Part shown: piece after piece, positions 28,654-38,952 of the stretch
Numbering within the stretch: position 1 is the first letter of the stretch
Layout of the letters: the number at the start of each line of letters is the position of its first letter
Assembly (NCBI RefSeq): GCF_009861505.1
Contig: NZ_WTFT01000008.1
Span: forward strand, 274,347 to 338,346
Length of the DNA stretch: 64,000 nucleotides
Reading direction: 5' to 3'
DNA from: Pseudomonas izuensis
GTDB lineage: Bacteria > Pseudomonadota > Gammaproteobacteria > Pseudomonadales > Pseudomonadaceae
Program-made: the position numbers and the translations under genes
Notes under the pieces: generated by a model
The model's input: only the letters and a program-made list of their open reading frames with translations
The model's database searches: none
What the model was told of the DNA's origin: nothing

Positions 28654-30129
28654 ATGACCGTGCTCAAAGCACTCAAGAAAATGTTCGGTAAAAGCGAGAC
28701 TGAGCAACTCGCGCCAGTCACCAGCGCGCCGTCGCACTCCCACGACCATCGCAGCGATGCCAGCCAGGCCGACCGCCCCGCTCCCGCAGCGGCACCGAAA
28801 CACGAACCGCAACCTGTTCCTGCCGCGACTACCGTTGCCGAACCTGCCCGCGACGAAGCCCCAAAACCCGCCAGACCGCGTCGCGAACCCAAGCCCAAGG
28901 CGCCGGTCATTCCCTGGAAACTCGAAGACTTCGTCGTCGAACCCCAGGAAGGCAAAACCCGCTTCCACGATTTCAAGCTCGCTCCGGAACTGATGCACGC
29001 CATCCAGGACCTGGGCTTCCCCTATTGCACGCCGATCCAGGCGCAGGTGCTGGGCTTCACCCTCGCCGGCAAAGACGCCATCGGCCGCGCCCAGACAGGC
29101 ACCGGTAAAACTGCGGCGTTCCTGATTTCGATCATCACCCAGTTGCTGCAAACCCCGCCGCCGAAAGAGCGCTACATGGGTGAGCCGCGGGCCCTGATCA
29201 TCGCCCCGACCCGCGAGCTGGTGGTGCAGATTGCCAAGGATGCGGCGGACCTGACCAAATACACCGGCCTCAACGTCATGACGTTTGTGGGCGGCATGGA
29301 CTTCGACAAGCAGCTCAAGCACCTCGAAGCCCGTCACTGCGACATCCTCGTGGCCACCCCCGGCCGCCTGCTGGACTTCAACCAGCGCGGCGACGTGCAC
29401 CTGGACATGGTCGAAGTCATGGTGCTGGACGAAGCCGACCGCATGCTCGACATGGGTTTCATCCCGCAAGTACGCCAGATCATTCGCCAGACGCCACCGA
29501 AGAATGAACGCCAGACGCTGCTGTTCTCCGCGACATTCACCGATGACGTGATGAACCTGGCCAAGCAGTGGACCACCGATCCGGCGATCGTCGAGATCGA
29601 GTCGCAGAACGTGGCCAGCGAAAACGTCGAGCAGCATATCTATGCCGTGGCCGGCGCCGACAAATACAAGCTGCTCTACAACCTGGTCAACGACAACGGT
29701 TGGGAGCGGGTCATCGTGTTCGCCAACCGCAAGGATGAAGTGCGGCGCATCGAAGAGCGCCTGGTGCGCGATGGCATCAACGCCGCGCAGCTGTCCGGCG
29801 ATGTACCGCAGCACAAGCGCATCAAGACGCTGGAAGGCTTCCGTGAAGGCAAGATCCGCGTGCTGGTGGCCACCGATGTGGCCGGTCGCGGTATCCACAT
29901 CGACGGCATCAGCCACGTGATCAACTTCACCCTGCCGGAAGTCCCGGACGATTACGTGCACCGTATCGGCCGTACCGGTCGCGCCGGTGCCGACGGCGTG
30001 TCCATCAGCTTTGCCGGGGAAGACGACTCCTACCAGCTACCGTCCATCGAGACGCTGCTGGGTCGCAAAATCAACTGTGAAACACCACCGACGCATCTAC
30101 TGCGGGCGGTTGAGCGCAAACGTCCATAA
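28654..30129 (+). CDS. rhlB: DEAD-box ATP-dependent RNA helicase RhlB
   Basis: RNA helicase, usually part of the degradosome. It has 491 residues. A 100-residue N-terminal tail rich in Ala, Pro and charged residues ([30 protein letters not shown]...) is low-complexity and probably disordered. Q motif near 118-135 ([28 protein letters not shown]), Walker A AQTGTGKT (146-153), DEAD at 259-262, SAT in FSATFTDD, and [10 protein letters not shown] near the end. Its stop codon overlaps a GTCCATAACGGAC palindrome. Confidence 0.93.
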   Translation: MTVLKALKKMFGKSETEQLAPVTSAPSHSHDHRSDASQADRPAPAAAPKHEPQPVPAATTVAEPARDEAPKPARPRREPKPKAPVIPWKLEDFVVEPQEGKTRFHDFKLAPELMHAIQDLGFPYCTPIQAQVLGFTLAGKDAIGRAQTGTGKTAAFLISIITQLLQTPPPKERYMGEPRALIIAPTRELVVQIAKDAADLTKYTGLNVMTFVGGMDFDKQLKHLEARHCDILVATPGRLLDFNQRGDVHLDMVEVMVLDEADRMLDMGFIPQVRQIIRQTPPKNERQTLLFSATFTDDVMNLAKQWTTDPAIVEIESQNVASENVEQHIYAVAGADKYKLLYNLVNDNGWERVIVFANRKDEVRRIEERLVRDGINAAQLSGDVPQHKRIKTLEGFREGKIRVLVATDVAGRGIHIDGISHVINFTLPEVPDDYVHRIGRTGRAGADGVSISFAGEDDSYQLPSIETLLGRKINCETPPTHLLRAVERKRP

Positions 30130-30148
30130 CGGACAACGTCTAGAAGAG

Positions 30149-30179
30149 GCGCAGCCGGAAACGGACTGCGCTTTTTTTT
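30149..30179 (+). terminator. rhlB intrinsic terminator
   Basis: Stem GCGCAG (30149-30154) / CTGCGC (30066+100: 30166-30171), inner pairing CCG/CGG, then eight T. Confidence 0.9.
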
Positions 30180-30200
30180 CGCCTGTTTTTTCTCAAGAGC

Positions 30201-30232
30201 TTGCTCGACATATTTAAAAGTCCATAATGGAC
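30201..30232 (+). promoter_or_regulatory. dauB promoter with operator over the -10
   Basis: TTGCTC (30201-30206), 16 bases, CATAAT (30223-30228). The perfect inverted repeat GTCCAT-A-ATGGAC (30220-30232) covers the -10. A closely related repeat overlaps the -10 of the binding-protein gene at about 34183. Inferred site for DauR. Confidence 0.65.
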
Positions 30233-30265
30233 AAATTAGTTTATCTGCCGCTCCCGGAGCCGACC

Positions 30266-31210
30266 ATGTCCAGCACCCCCTACGTGATCACCCAACCCCA
30301 GGCCCGCGAGCTGCTGGCGCAGGTCGACGTGCCGCAGATCCTGCGCAAACTGTTCCGCGACCTGGCCGCCGGGCAAGCAGTGCAACCGGCACAGCAGCTG
30401 GTTGAGTTTCCACAGGGCGCCGGCGACTTCATCAATTACCTGGGTGTGCTGGCGGAAGATGGCGTGTACGGGGTCAAGACTTCACCGTACATCGTGCGCG
30501 AACAAGGGCCGCTGGTGACGGCCTGGACCTTGCTGATGTCGATGCAGACCGGCCAGCCACTGCTGCTTTGCGATGCCGGTGAACTGACCACGGCGCGCAC
30601 CGCCGCGACCACTGCCGTGGCTGTCGATGCCCTCGCGCCGTTGAAGGCGACTCGCCTGGCGATCATCGGCAGCGGCAAAGTGGCACAGGCCCACCTGCAT
30701 TACGTGAAGAACCTGCGGGACTGGCAGAGCATCAGCCTGTATTCGCCGAGCCTGAGCGAAGATGCGCAAACCGCGAACCTGCTCAAAGGCATCGAGCCGC
30801 GCCTGAACATCGTCGATACCCGTGAAGCCGCCGTCGCTGATGCCGATGTGATCATGCTCTGCACCTCGTCCGCCGGTCCCGTGATCGACCCGTCTCACTT
30901 AAGCAAACCGGCGCTGATCACCTCCATCAGCACCAACGCCCCGCGTGCACACGAAGTGCCGCCGCAGAGCCTCAATGACATGCAGGTGTTCTGCGACTAC
31001 CGTCAGACCACGCCGGGTTCGGCCGGTGAAATGCTGATCGCCGGCGAAGCACATGGCTGGGACAAGAACGCGATCATCGGCGACCTGCCTGATCTGCTCA
31101 GCGCCAAGGTGCAGCGCCCGGACTACGACCGCCACGTGTTCTTCCGCTCCATCGGCCTGGGGCTGGAAGACATCGCGCTGGCCAATGCCATCTACCGCCT
31201 GCAGCACTAA
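30266..31210 (+). CDS. dauB: DauB-type anabolic arginine dehydrogenase (ornithine cyclodeaminase family)
   Basis: In P. aeruginosa DauB reduces 2-ketoarginine with ammonia and NAD(P)H to L-arginine, the second half of D-to-L-arginine racemisation. It has 314 residues of the OCD/mu-crystallin family: GVKTSPYIVREQGPLVTAWTLLM, dinucleotide site LAIIGSGKVAQAHLHYV near 134-150, and CTSSAGPVIDPSHLSKPALITSISTNAPRAHEVP. The start at 30266 has CGGAG upstream; the earlier in-frame ATG at 30227 lies inside the promoter. Assignment rests on the dauB-dauA-dauR order. Confidence 0.85.
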   Translation: MSSTPYVITQPQARELLAQVDVPQILRKLFRDLAAGQAVQPAQQLVEFPQGAGDFINYLGVLAEDGVYGVKTSPYIVREQGPLVTAWTLLMSMQTGQPLLLCDAGELTTARTAATTAVAVDALAPLKATRLAIIGSGKVAQAHLHYVKNLRDWQSISLYSPSLSEDAQTANLLKGIEPRLNIVDTREAAVADADVIMLCTSSAGPVIDPSHLSKPALITSISTNAPRAHEVPPQSLNDMQVFCDYRQTTPGSAGEMLIAGEAHGWDKNAIIGDLPDLLSAKVQRPDYDRHVFFRSIGLGLEDIALANAIYRLQH

Positions 31211-31222
31211 CCCCACACAACC

Positions 31223-32479
<1,257 letters not shown>

Positions 32480-32569
32480 TCGCTGCCCTCGCGTGACGTG
32501 CCCACTCGATTGCGGCACACTTTCAGAGCCCCGTTCCACGGGGCGCTGATGCTTCCCGGAGCCCCTTGT

Positions 32570-33211
32570 ATGAATGCACCAGAAAAAGACCCGGCCCAGA
32601 ACGACGTATCCCTGGATAACTTCCGGGCGATCGCCGATGCCATCGCCACACTGTTCTTCCCCCACGCCGAGGTGGTGCTGCACGACCTGCGCACGCAAAA
32701 GGTCGACTACATCGCCAACAACCTGTCGAAACGGGAAGTCGGTGATGACTCGTCGCTGGAGGACATGCTCAGCGATGATGTCAGCGAACGAAATATCGGG
32801 CCGTACGAAAAGCTCAACTGGGATGGGCAGAACATTCGCAGCGTCAGCACCGTGCTGCGCGACAGCGAAGGTCATCCGCTGGGCGTGCTGTGCATCAATC
32901 TGAATATTTCGCTGTTCGAGAATGCCAAGGCCGCGCTGGACCTGTTCCTGTCGCCGACCAAACTGATCCCGCAACCGGACTCACTGTTTCGTGATGACTG
33001 GCAGGAGCGGATCAACACGTTCCTTCATGCCTGGCTGCGCGAACGGCAGCTGAGCCTGAACCTGCTGACGCGTGACCACAAACGGGAATTGGTTTTAGCG
33101 CTGCATGCTGAAGGGGCGTTCAAGGGCAAAAGCGCGTCGAACTATGTGGCCAATGTGCTGAACATGGGGCGGGCGACGGTGTACAAGCATTTGAAGGAAT
33201 TGAAGGGCTGA
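32570..33211 (+). CDS. dauR: DauR-type PAS/HTH transcription regulator
   Basis: Regulator of D-arginine use in P. aeruginosa (repressor relieved by 2-ketoarginine, as I recall). It has 213 residues: a YheO-like PAS domain (about 12-125, FRAIADAIATLFFPHAEVVLHDLRTQKVDYIANNLSKREVGDDS) and a C-terminal helix-turn-helix (about 150-213, LVLALHAEGAFKGKSASNYVANVLNMGRATVYKHLKELK). The start at 32570 has GGAGCCCCTTGT upstream. It closes the dauBAR cluster. The likely targets are the two GTCCA-N3-TGGA sites over flanking promoters. Confidence 0.86.
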   Translation: MNAPEKDPAQNDVSLDNFRAIADAIATLFFPHAEVVLHDLRTQKVDYIANNLSKREVGDDSSLEDMLSDDVSERNIGPYEKLNWDGQNIRSVSTVLRDSEGHPLGVLCINLNISLFENAKAALDLFLSPTKLIPQPDSLFRDDWQERINTFLHAWLRERQLSLNLLTRDHKRELVLALHAEGAFKGKSASNYVANVLNMGRATVYKHLKELKG

Positions 33212-33242
33212 GCCTTCAGATGTGCATTGGCTGAATTGGCCT

Positions 33243-33311
33243 CATCGCGAGCAAGCTTTGCTCCCACAGAGAAACGCATTCCCCTGTGGGAGCAAAGCTT
33301 GCTCGCGATGG
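33243..33311. repeat. REP doublet between convergent dauR and binding-protein gene
   Basis: Tail-to-tail pair gcgagcaagctttgctccc / gggagcaaagcttgctcgc with a 19-base spacer. It ends 8 bases from the stop of the binding-protein gene and may help end transcription from both sides. Confidence 0.9.
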
Positions 33312-33318
33312 CGGTTGA

Positions 33319-34095
33319 TCAATCGCCGTAGATGTCAGACTTGAAATACTTCTGGGAAATCTTCTGATACTCGCCATTGGCCCGAATGCCGTCGATGGCC
33401 GTGTTCAACTGGCTCACCAACTCGGCATTGCCCTTACGCACGGCAATCCCCGCGCCTTCGCCCACGTATTTCGGATCCTTCAATTCCGGCCCGACAAACG
33501 CATAGCCTTTGCCGCGCGGCATCGAGAGGAAGTCATTGAGCGGAATGGTGTCGGCAAAAATGGCGTCCAGGCGACCGGCCGCCAGGTCCATGTAGATCTC
33601 TTCATTGTTGCCGTAACGCTTGACGTTGATGCCCTTGGGTTCGAACACCTCGGTGGCGTAGCGGTCAGTGGTGGTCGCACGCTGCACGCCGATGGTCTTG
33701 CCCTTGAGGCTGGCGTACTGGTCATCCACTACCGCGCCTTCCTTCATCACCAGGCGCGACGAGGTGAAATAGTACTTGTGGGTGAAATCCACCGACTTCT
33801 TGCGGTCTTCGTTGATGGTCATGGACGACAGCGCCATGTCGATTTTCTTCACTTTCAGGGAAGGAATCAGACCGTCGAACTCGCCTTCGACCCACACACA
33901 CTTGACCTTCATCTCAGCACACAAGGCATTGCCGATGTCGTAGTCAAAACCGACAATCTCGCCCTGATCGGTTTTGGAGGCAAACGGCGGATAAGCCGCT
34001 TCGATACCGATGCGCAGGGTTTTCTCGGCGGCAAACAGGCTACTGCACGCCAACAGGCTCAGGGCCAGACCGGTGATGAGGGGGAACTTCTTCAT
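33319..34095 (-). CDS. Periplasmic cationic amino acid-binding protein (ABC family 3)
   Basis: It has 258 residues. Signal peptide about 1-23 ([30 protein letters not shown]). The family-3 binding fold has [71 protein letters not shown], close to lysine/arginine/ornithine-binding ArgT/AotJ. No permease or ATPase gene is next to it, so it must share those of another transporter. It converges on dauBAR, and its promoter carries the same inverted repeat as dauB, which suggests it binds D- or L-arginine under DauR control. Confidence 0.88.
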   Translation of the reverse strand: MKKFPLITGLALSLLACSSLFAAEKTLRIGIEAAYPPFASKTDQGEIVGFDYDIGNALCAEMKVKCVWVEGEFDGLIPSLKVKKIDMALSSMTINEDRKKSVDFTHKYYFTSSRLVMKEGAVVDDQYASLKGKTIGVQRATTTDRYATEVFEPKGINVKRYGNNEEIYMDLAAGRLDAIFADTIPLNDFLSMPRGKGYAFVGPELKDPKYVGEGAGIAVRKGNAELVSQLNTAIDGIRANGEYQKISQKYFKSDIYGD

Positions 34096-34179
34096 ATTCG
34101 TTCTCTCGCGGGTTGTTGTTGGTTTTGCAAGACAGAAGAAAAAGCAGAAACGGGGAAAGACCTTTTTTGTACTTATAAT

Positions 34180-34211
34180 TCCATATTGGACTTTTACGTA
34201 TAAACCGTCAA
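34180..34211 (-). promoter_or_regulatory. Promoter and operator candidate of the cationic amino acid-binding protein gene
   Basis: On the minus strand TTGACG (34206-34211), 17 bases, CAATAT (34183-34188). The inverted repeat TCCA-N3-TGGA (34180-34190) covers the -10 just as at dauB. Together with the REP locus at 34285-34377 it accounts for most of the 305-base gap to moaE. Confidence 0.6.
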
Positions 34212-34284
34212 TGAGACAAAAAGATTTGTGCCCGGCCGATGGTCGGGAGGTATTTCAGCTGGATTTTTGGTGTCGCGGATGACG

Positions 34285-34377
34285 CCATCGCGGGCAAGCC
34301 TTGCTCCCACAGGTTTGGCGTCGTTCACTATTTTGAGAACAACTCAGAACCTCTGGGAGCAAGGCTTGCCCGCGATG
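34285..34377. repeat. REP doublet (GCGGGC type), tail-to-tail
   Basis: Pair gcgggcaagccttgctccc / gggagcaaggcttgcccgc, downstream of moaE and upstream of the binding-protein promoter. Confidence 0.92.
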
Positions 34378-34400
34378 CGTACTTGAGAGCGATGCAGCAC

Positions 34401-34853
34401 CTACTGCTTCCAGCGATCCGCCGCCGCATGATCACTGTCGCGTCCCTCGACCCAACGCGGGCCGTCGCTGGTGTTTTCTTTCTTCCAGAACGGCGCACGG
34501 GTTTTCAGGTAATCCATGACAAACGCACAGGCATCGAACGCTGCCTGGCGGTGGGCGCTGGCGGCGCCGACGAACACGATCGGCTCGCCCGGCTCCAGCG
34601 CGCCGATGCGATGCAACACTTCCAGCTTGAGCAACGGCCAGCGCTGCTCGGCCTCGGTGGCGATTTTGCCAAGGGCCTTTTCGGTCATCCCCGGATAGTG
34701 TTCGAGGAACATCCCGGCCACGTCCAGCCCGTCATTAAAGTCGCGCACGTAGCCGACAAAACTCACCACCGCCCCGACGCCGACATTGGCAGCGTGCATG
34801 GCGTTGACTTCGACGCCCGGATTGAACGCCATGGACTGCACGCGAATCGCCAT
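34401..34853 (-). CDS. moaE: Molybdopterin synthase catalytic subunit MoaE
   Basis: With thiocarboxylated MoaD it converts cyclic pyranopterin monophosphate to molybdopterin. It has 150 residues, the family length. The MoaE hallmarks are present: VGAVVSFVGYVRDFN near 26-40, LEVLHRIGALEPGEPIVFVGAASAHRQAAFDACAFVMDYLKTRAPFWKKE, with the catalytic lysines in YLKTRAPFWKKE. Three bases after moaD. Confidence 0.96.
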   Translation of the reverse strand: MAIRVQSMAFNPGVEVNAMHAANVGVGAVVSFVGYVRDFNDGLDVAGMFLEHYPGMTEKALGKIATEAEQRWPLLKLEVLHRIGALEPGEPIVFVGAASAHRQAAFDACAFVMDYLKTRAPFWKKENTSDGPRWVEGRDSDHAAADRWKQ

Positions 34854-34856
34854 GGC

Positions 34857-35099
34857 TCAGCCCCCGGTCACAGTCGGAAAAAACGCCACTTCATCGCCAT
34901 CGCTGACGGGTTCGTCGAGCTGGCACAGGTCTTCGTTGCGCGCACACATCAGGTTCTGTTCGCGGAGCACGTCAGCTCCTTCTCGTTGCGCCAGTAACGC
35001 CCGCACGTCGTCGACGGTGGCGAAGTGTCCTTCGACTTTCACCGAATCCATACCCAGCGCTTCACGATATCGGGCAAAAAACTTCACGGTGACGTTCAT
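34857..35099 (-). CDS. moaD: Molybdopterin synthase sulfur carrier subunit MoaD
   Basis: Ubiquitin-fold sulfur carrier of 80 residues ending in the Gly-Gly that is thiocarboxylated (FFPTVTGG). It begins [16 protein letters not shown]. Its start overlaps the moaC stop by four bases and moaE follows at once, so the three genes form one unit. Confidence 0.95.
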   Translation of the reverse strand: MNVTVKFFARYREALGMDSVKVEGHFATVDDVRALLAQREGADVLREQNLMCARNEDLCQLDEPVSDGDEVAFFPTVTGG

Positions 35100-35569
35100 G
35101 GCTGATCCGCCTGGAAATGACCGCTCTTGCCGCCGACCTTTTCCAGCAGGCGCACGCTTTCAATGGTCATGCCGCGATCCACGGCCTTGCACATGTCATA
35201 GATAGTCAATGCGGCAACACTGGCGGCGGTCAGGGCTTCCATCTCCACACCCGTCTGCCCGGACAACTTGCAGCGCGCGACGATGCGTACGCTGTCGTCG
35301 CCCTCGGCACTGAGCTCGACCTTGACGCCCGTGAGCATCAGCGGATGGCACAGCGGAATCAGATCGCTGGTTTTCTTCGCCGCCTGAATGCCGGCAATGC
35401 GCGCCACGGCAAACACATCACCCTTGGGGTGACCGCCGCTGACGATCATCTGCAGGGTTTCGGGCAGCATGCGCACCAGCGCTTGGGCCGTCGCCTCACG
35501 GAACGTCACGGCTTTTTCGGTGACGTCGACCATGTTGGCGCGACCTTGGGAATCGAGATGAGTCAGCAC
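35096..35569 (-). CDS. moaC: Cyclic pyranopterin monophosphate synthase MoaC
   Basis: Forms cPMP from the MoaA product in molybdenum cofactor synthesis. It has 157 residues with the strong signature [41 protein letters not shown] (45-85) and C-terminal [29 protein letters not shown]. First gene of moaCDE; moaA and moaB are not in this window. Confidence 0.97.
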   Translation of the reverse strand: MLTHLDSQGRANMVDVTEKAVTFREATAQALVRMLPETLQMIVSGGHPKGDVFAVARIAGIQAAKKTSDLIPLCHPLMLTGVKVELSAEGDDSVRIVARCKLSGQTGVEMEALTAASVAALTIYDMCKAVDRGMTIESVRLLEKVGGKSGHFQADQP

Positions 35570-35651
35570 GGGATTACTCCTGATCAGGAGCGTCGATTGT
35601 AAACCTGCGAGTCAATTTTCCGCACGCGCGATTATCGGGTCACCACAATCC

Positions 35652-35745
35652 CTGTAGGAGCAAGGCTTGCCCGCGATGGCGGTGTGTCAGTTGATAACAA
35701 TGCTGACTGATACACCGCCATCGCGGGCAAGCCTTGCTCCCACAG
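35652..35745. repeat. REP doublet (GCGGGC type) upstream of moaC
   Basis: Pair ctgtaggagcaaggcttgcc / ggcaagccttgctcccacag; the spacer arms (ggcggtgtgtcagt / actgatacaccgcc) are also nearly complementary, so the whole 94 bases can fold. Confidence 0.92.
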
Positions 35746-35790
35746 GGGGATGTGTTTGCCATGAAAATGGGGTTTTGTGTCGGGCATGAA

Positions 35791-35820
35791 AAACCGGGCG
35801 GTTTTGAGGCCGCCCGGTTT
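35791..35820 (-). terminator. Terminator of the PhoH-like gene
   Basis: Eleven-base stem AAACCGGGCGG (35791-35801) / CCGCCCGGTTT (35810-35820), followed on the minus strand by TTTTTC. Confidence 0.9.
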
Positions 35821-35831
35821 GGGTGAAGCGG

Positions 35832-37226
35832 TTACAGATGCGACTCTGCGTATTCAGCCAGAATCGAACGTGGCACCCCTTGCAGGGTGATGTGCACACC
35901 GTTGGGGAAATCCTTGAAGCGTTCAGTCAGGTAAGTCAGCCCGGAACTGGTCGCGGACAGGTAAGGGGTATCGATCTGTGCCAGGTTGCCCAGGCACACC
36001 ACTTTGGAACCGGCGCCGGCACGGGTGATGATGGTTTTCATCTGGTGCGGCGTGAGGTTCTGGCATTCATCGATCAGGATCAAACTCTGCTGGAAGCTGC
36101 GGCCCCGAATGTAGTTGAGGGATTTGAACTGCAACGGCACCTTGCTGAGGATGTAATCGACGCTGCCATGGGTGCTTTCGTCATCCATGTGCAAGGCTTC
36201 GAGGTTGTCGGTAATGGCACCCAGCCAAGGCTCCATTTTTTCCGCTTCGGTGCCGGGCAGGAAGCCGATCTCTTGATCCAGGCCTTGCACGCTGCGGGTG
36301 GCGATGATCCGGCGGTAACGCTTGCTGACCATGGTCTGCTCGATGGCCGCCGCCAGGGCCAGGATGGTTTTACCGGAACCGGCAGCACCGGAGAGGTTGA
36401 CCAGGTGGATGTCCGGGTCGAGCAAGGCGAACAGCGCCAGGCTCTGATAGATGTCACGGGGTTTCAGGCCCCAGGCTTCCTGGTGCAACAGCGGTTCCTG
36501 GTGCAGGTCCAGGATCAGTAACTTGTCGCCTTCGATCTCCTTGATCCAGCCGACGAAGCCCTGTTCATCAATGATGAACTCGTTGATGTGCACCGCCGGC
36601 AGGTTGTCTATCAGCTTCACCTCATGCCAGGTGCGGCCATGGCCCTGACGGGTTTCGACCTTGCTTACCAGGTCCCAGAACGAACCCTTCATCTCGTGAT
36701 AGCCATTGGGCAGCAACGACACGTCGTCGACCAGTTGGTCGGTGCTGTAGTCCTCGGCCGCAATCCCGCAGGCGCGGGCCTTGAGGCGCATGTTGATGTC
36801 TTTGGTCACCAAAACCACGGGCAGTTTCGGATCGCGCGCGTGCAGGTCAATCAACTGGTTGATGATGATGTTGTCGTTGAGGTGCTCGGGCAGAATGATG
36901 TTCGGCTCGGCGCGCTTGCTCATCAGAATTGACAGCAAACCTTTCGGCCCGCTCTTGCCACGCTGGATCGGCACGCCCTGTTCAACGTCCTCCGGCGAGG
37001 CATCGCCCAGGGTCTTGTCGATCAGGCGAATGGCCTGGCGGCATTCGGCCGCGACGCTGTGATGCCCGCTCTTGAGCTTGTCGAGCTCTTCCAGCACGGT
37101 CATCGGGATGGCGACGTGGTGTTCTTCGAAGTTCAGGAGGGCGTTTGGATCGTGAATCAATACGTTGGTATCGAGTACATACAGGATTGGCTGGTTGGAA
37201 GAAGAGCTACGTCCGTGATCATCCAT
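35832..37226 (-). CDS. PIN-PhoH fusion ATPase (YlaK type)
   Basis: It has 464 residues. N-terminal PIN ribonuclease domain (about 14-160) with acidic residues D19 (LDTNVLIHD), E46-E47 (VLEELDK) and D143 (VTKDINMR). C-terminal PhoH ATPase domain (about 240-460) with Walker A GAAGSGKT (280-287) and Walker B ILIDECQNLTPHQ. PhoH2-type proteins in other bacteria are RNA helicase/ribonucleases; that role is only inferred here. AAGGTGA lies before the ATG. It stands alone upstream of moaC. Confidence 0.92.
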   Translation of the reverse strand: MDDHGRSSSSNQPILYVLDTNVLIHDPNALLNFEEHHVAIPMTVLEELDKLKSGHHSVAAECRQAIRLIDKTLGDASPEDVEQGVPIQRGKSGPKGLLSILMSKRAEPNIILPEHLNDNIIINQLIDLHARDPKLPVVLVTKDINMRLKARACGIAAEDYSTDQLVDDVSLLPNGYHEMKGSFWDLVSKVETRQGHGRTWHEVKLIDNLPAVHINEFIIDEQGFVGWIKEIEGDKLLILDLHQEPLLHQEAWGLKPRDIYQSLALFALLDPDIHLVNLSGAAGSGKTILALAAAIEQTMVSKRYRRIIATRSVQGLDQEIGFLPGTEAEKMEPWLGAITDNLEALHMDDESTHGSVDYILSKVPLQFKSLNYIRGRSFQQSLILIDECQNLTPHQMKTIITRAGAGSKVVCLGNLAQIDTPYLSATSSGLTYLTERFKDFPNGVHITLQGVPRSILAEYAESHL

Positions 37227-37563
37227 ACTCGGTCACCTTTGTCAGAGCCAGTGGACGCAATACCTGGGCGGTGCTGCGCCTCGAAGTGGCCGCCGATCTC
37301 ACCTACGGAGACTTAAGTGACTGCAAACAAACGGGTCTTGGGAGACGCCACCTGTGTTGCAGGTTTCGGCGGTCTGTCTTCGTAATACTCCAAAACACAT
37401 GACAGAAAAAAGCACTTTGACGCTTTTTTGAAGTTTATTTTGCAGAGTGACGAAAAGCCCTTGGCGGACTGCCATCACCCGTTTACAGTCGGAGATCAAC
37501 CTGCAGCAAAATCCCTCCCAAAATCGCCCATCGTCCAATGTTTATGGGCTTTTGCCTTTTTCA
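37227..37563. other. Intergenic region upstream of the PhoH-like gene
   Basis: This 337-base gap lies between the stop of the deacetylase-like gene and the PhoH-like start, both on the minus strand. A weak hairpin AAAAAAGC/GCTTTTTT (37406-37413 with 37422-37429) could end the deacetylase transcript. No promoter or ORF could be supported. Confidence 0.4.
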
Positions 37564-38685
37564 TCAAAAGGCACTCTGACAGTCTTCCCAGCCGATACCG
37601 CTCTGCGCCGTTTGCGTCATCAACCACGGCAGCGCCGTTTTCACGCCGTCCTGCTTCACATTGAAATTGATCACGCCATGACGCCACAGCAGCATCAGGG
37701 TCAGCACCCGCTGCGCGCTCTGATTGGCCTTGAGCTTGCCGGCACCGTCCTGGGCATCGATGTCCCACAGCGCCACGTGCAAACCCTGGGACTTGAAGAA
37801 CGCCTCAGCATCCGACCGTCGCTGGCCATCGGGCGGACGGAACAGCGGCACATAGTTTTCCGGCAGTTTGCTTTTGACCAGATCGACGCTGCGCCTCACC
37901 GAGTCCTGCCAGTCCTGCCAATGGCTGTGGGAACGGAACTCCCAGCCTTGCACACCGATACACTGCGTCGAATAGGTCGCCTGCAAGTTGGCCACCGAAC
38001 GCTCCGTCAGCCGCGCCTGGATATCCTTGCCCAGAACGAAGAATGTGCCACTCATGTTTGACTTGCGAAGGTACTCGGTGACCCAATCCGTGTTGTCCGG
38101 CGCGGCATTGGCGGCGCTGTCGAATGTGAGCAGAAACAGCCGGTCATGCATCGCGTCGCCATTGCGTTCGTAGTCGCCAAAACGATCGACTTCGCTGCTG
38201 GCTTGCGGAAACAGGGCAGCCTTGCGCAACTGCTCGTCCAGGTACTGGGCATGAAACAACCGGCTCGGTTCGGCCCACTTGATGTAGTAGCTGTCTTCGC
38301 CGATCAGGAACTTTGCGGCTTGTTCACGCAGCGTGGGCATGTCCTCGACCAGAAAACAGAAGGACGCATCCTGATCACAACTCTGCTGGGCGAAATTGAA
38401 GCTCGTCAGCAAGCGTTGCCACAGGCGCTGGCGAACGCGGTTGACCGATTCCATGTTGACCGTGCGCAGGCCCAGGCGCTGGGCCAGCGCGGGTTCATCC
38501 AGGGATTCGCTGGCCAGCAGCACTCGGGCGAACATGAGGATTTCGGCGCGCGATGCCACGTCGAACAGCGTCGGGTTGTTGAGCTTTTCCGGCCAGGTGC
38601 TGCGATCGAGCGTAGCCACCTCGCCCGGCGCCGCCATGGCACCGACGCTCAGAAGCCACGCGACGAGTAGAAAAACGATACGCAA
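37564..38685 (-). CDS. Exported polysaccharide deacetylase-like protein, divergent
   Basis: It has 373 residues from a TTG start at 38685, chosen because GGAGACATCCCA precedes it and a signal peptide begins there (LRIVFLLVAWLLSVGAMAAPG). The first half (about 25-200) is helical and unmatched. The second half resembles a NodB fold: RLFLLTFDSAANAAPD (TFDSA for TFDDG), WEFRSHSHWQDW (a His motif), FRPPDGQRRSDAEAFFKSQGLHVALWDID and C-terminal LTLMLLWRHGVINFNVKQDG. The metal-binding second Asp of motif 1 is Ser, so activity is doubtful. Periplasmic or secreted. Confidence 0.78.
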   Translation of the reverse strand: MRIVFLLVAWLLSVGAMAAPGEVATLDRSTWPEKLNNPTLFDVASRAEILMFARVLLASESLDEPALAQRLGLRTVNMESVNRVRQRLWQRLLTSFNFAQQSCDQDASFCFLVEDMPTLREQAAKFLIGEDSYYIKWAEPSRLFHAQYLDEQLRKAALFPQASSEVDRFGDYERNGDAMHDRLFLLTFDSAANAAPDNTDWVTEYLRKSNMSGTFFVLGKDIQARLTERSVANLQATYSTQCIGVQGWEFRSHSHWQDWQDSVRRSVDLVKSKLPENYVPLFRPPDGQRRSDAEAFFKSQGLHVALWDIDAQDGAGKLKANQSAQRVLTLMLLWRHGVINFNVKQDGVKTALPWLMTQTAQSGIGWEDCQSAF

Positions 38686-38760
38686 TGGGATGTCTCCATA
38701 ACAAAACCCGCGCGGCACTATAGCTGATCCGCCCTCAATTCCCGCATCACCCCGAATACC

Positions 38761-38853
38761 CTGTAGGAGCAAGGCTTGCCCGCGATGGCGGTATGTCAGT
38801 CGATAAAATGCTGGCTGGTACACCGTCATCGCGGGCAAGCCTTGCTCCTACAG
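38761..38853. repeat. REP doublet (GCGGGC type) upstream of yaaA
   Basis: Pair ctgtaggagcaaggcttgcc / ggcaagccttgctcctacag between the divergent deacetylase-like gene and yaaA. Confidence 0.92.
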
Positions 38854-38952
38854 TCTTGTGATATGCCACCGATCATCACCTATGGACTTGATAGCTGGAG
38901 TCATTAAGGACAACCCCCTAGAATCGCCCCCACGTTTAAAGGAGACGACTTC

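Noticed and set aside
34239..34997. 252-codon plus-strand frame over moaE/moaD
   Set aside because: Its first part is a REP and the rest is antisense of moaE and moaD.
37406..37429. AAAAAAGC/GCTTTTTT stem as a strong terminator
   Set aside because: Only two GC pairs at the core; too weak to call as a separate feature.
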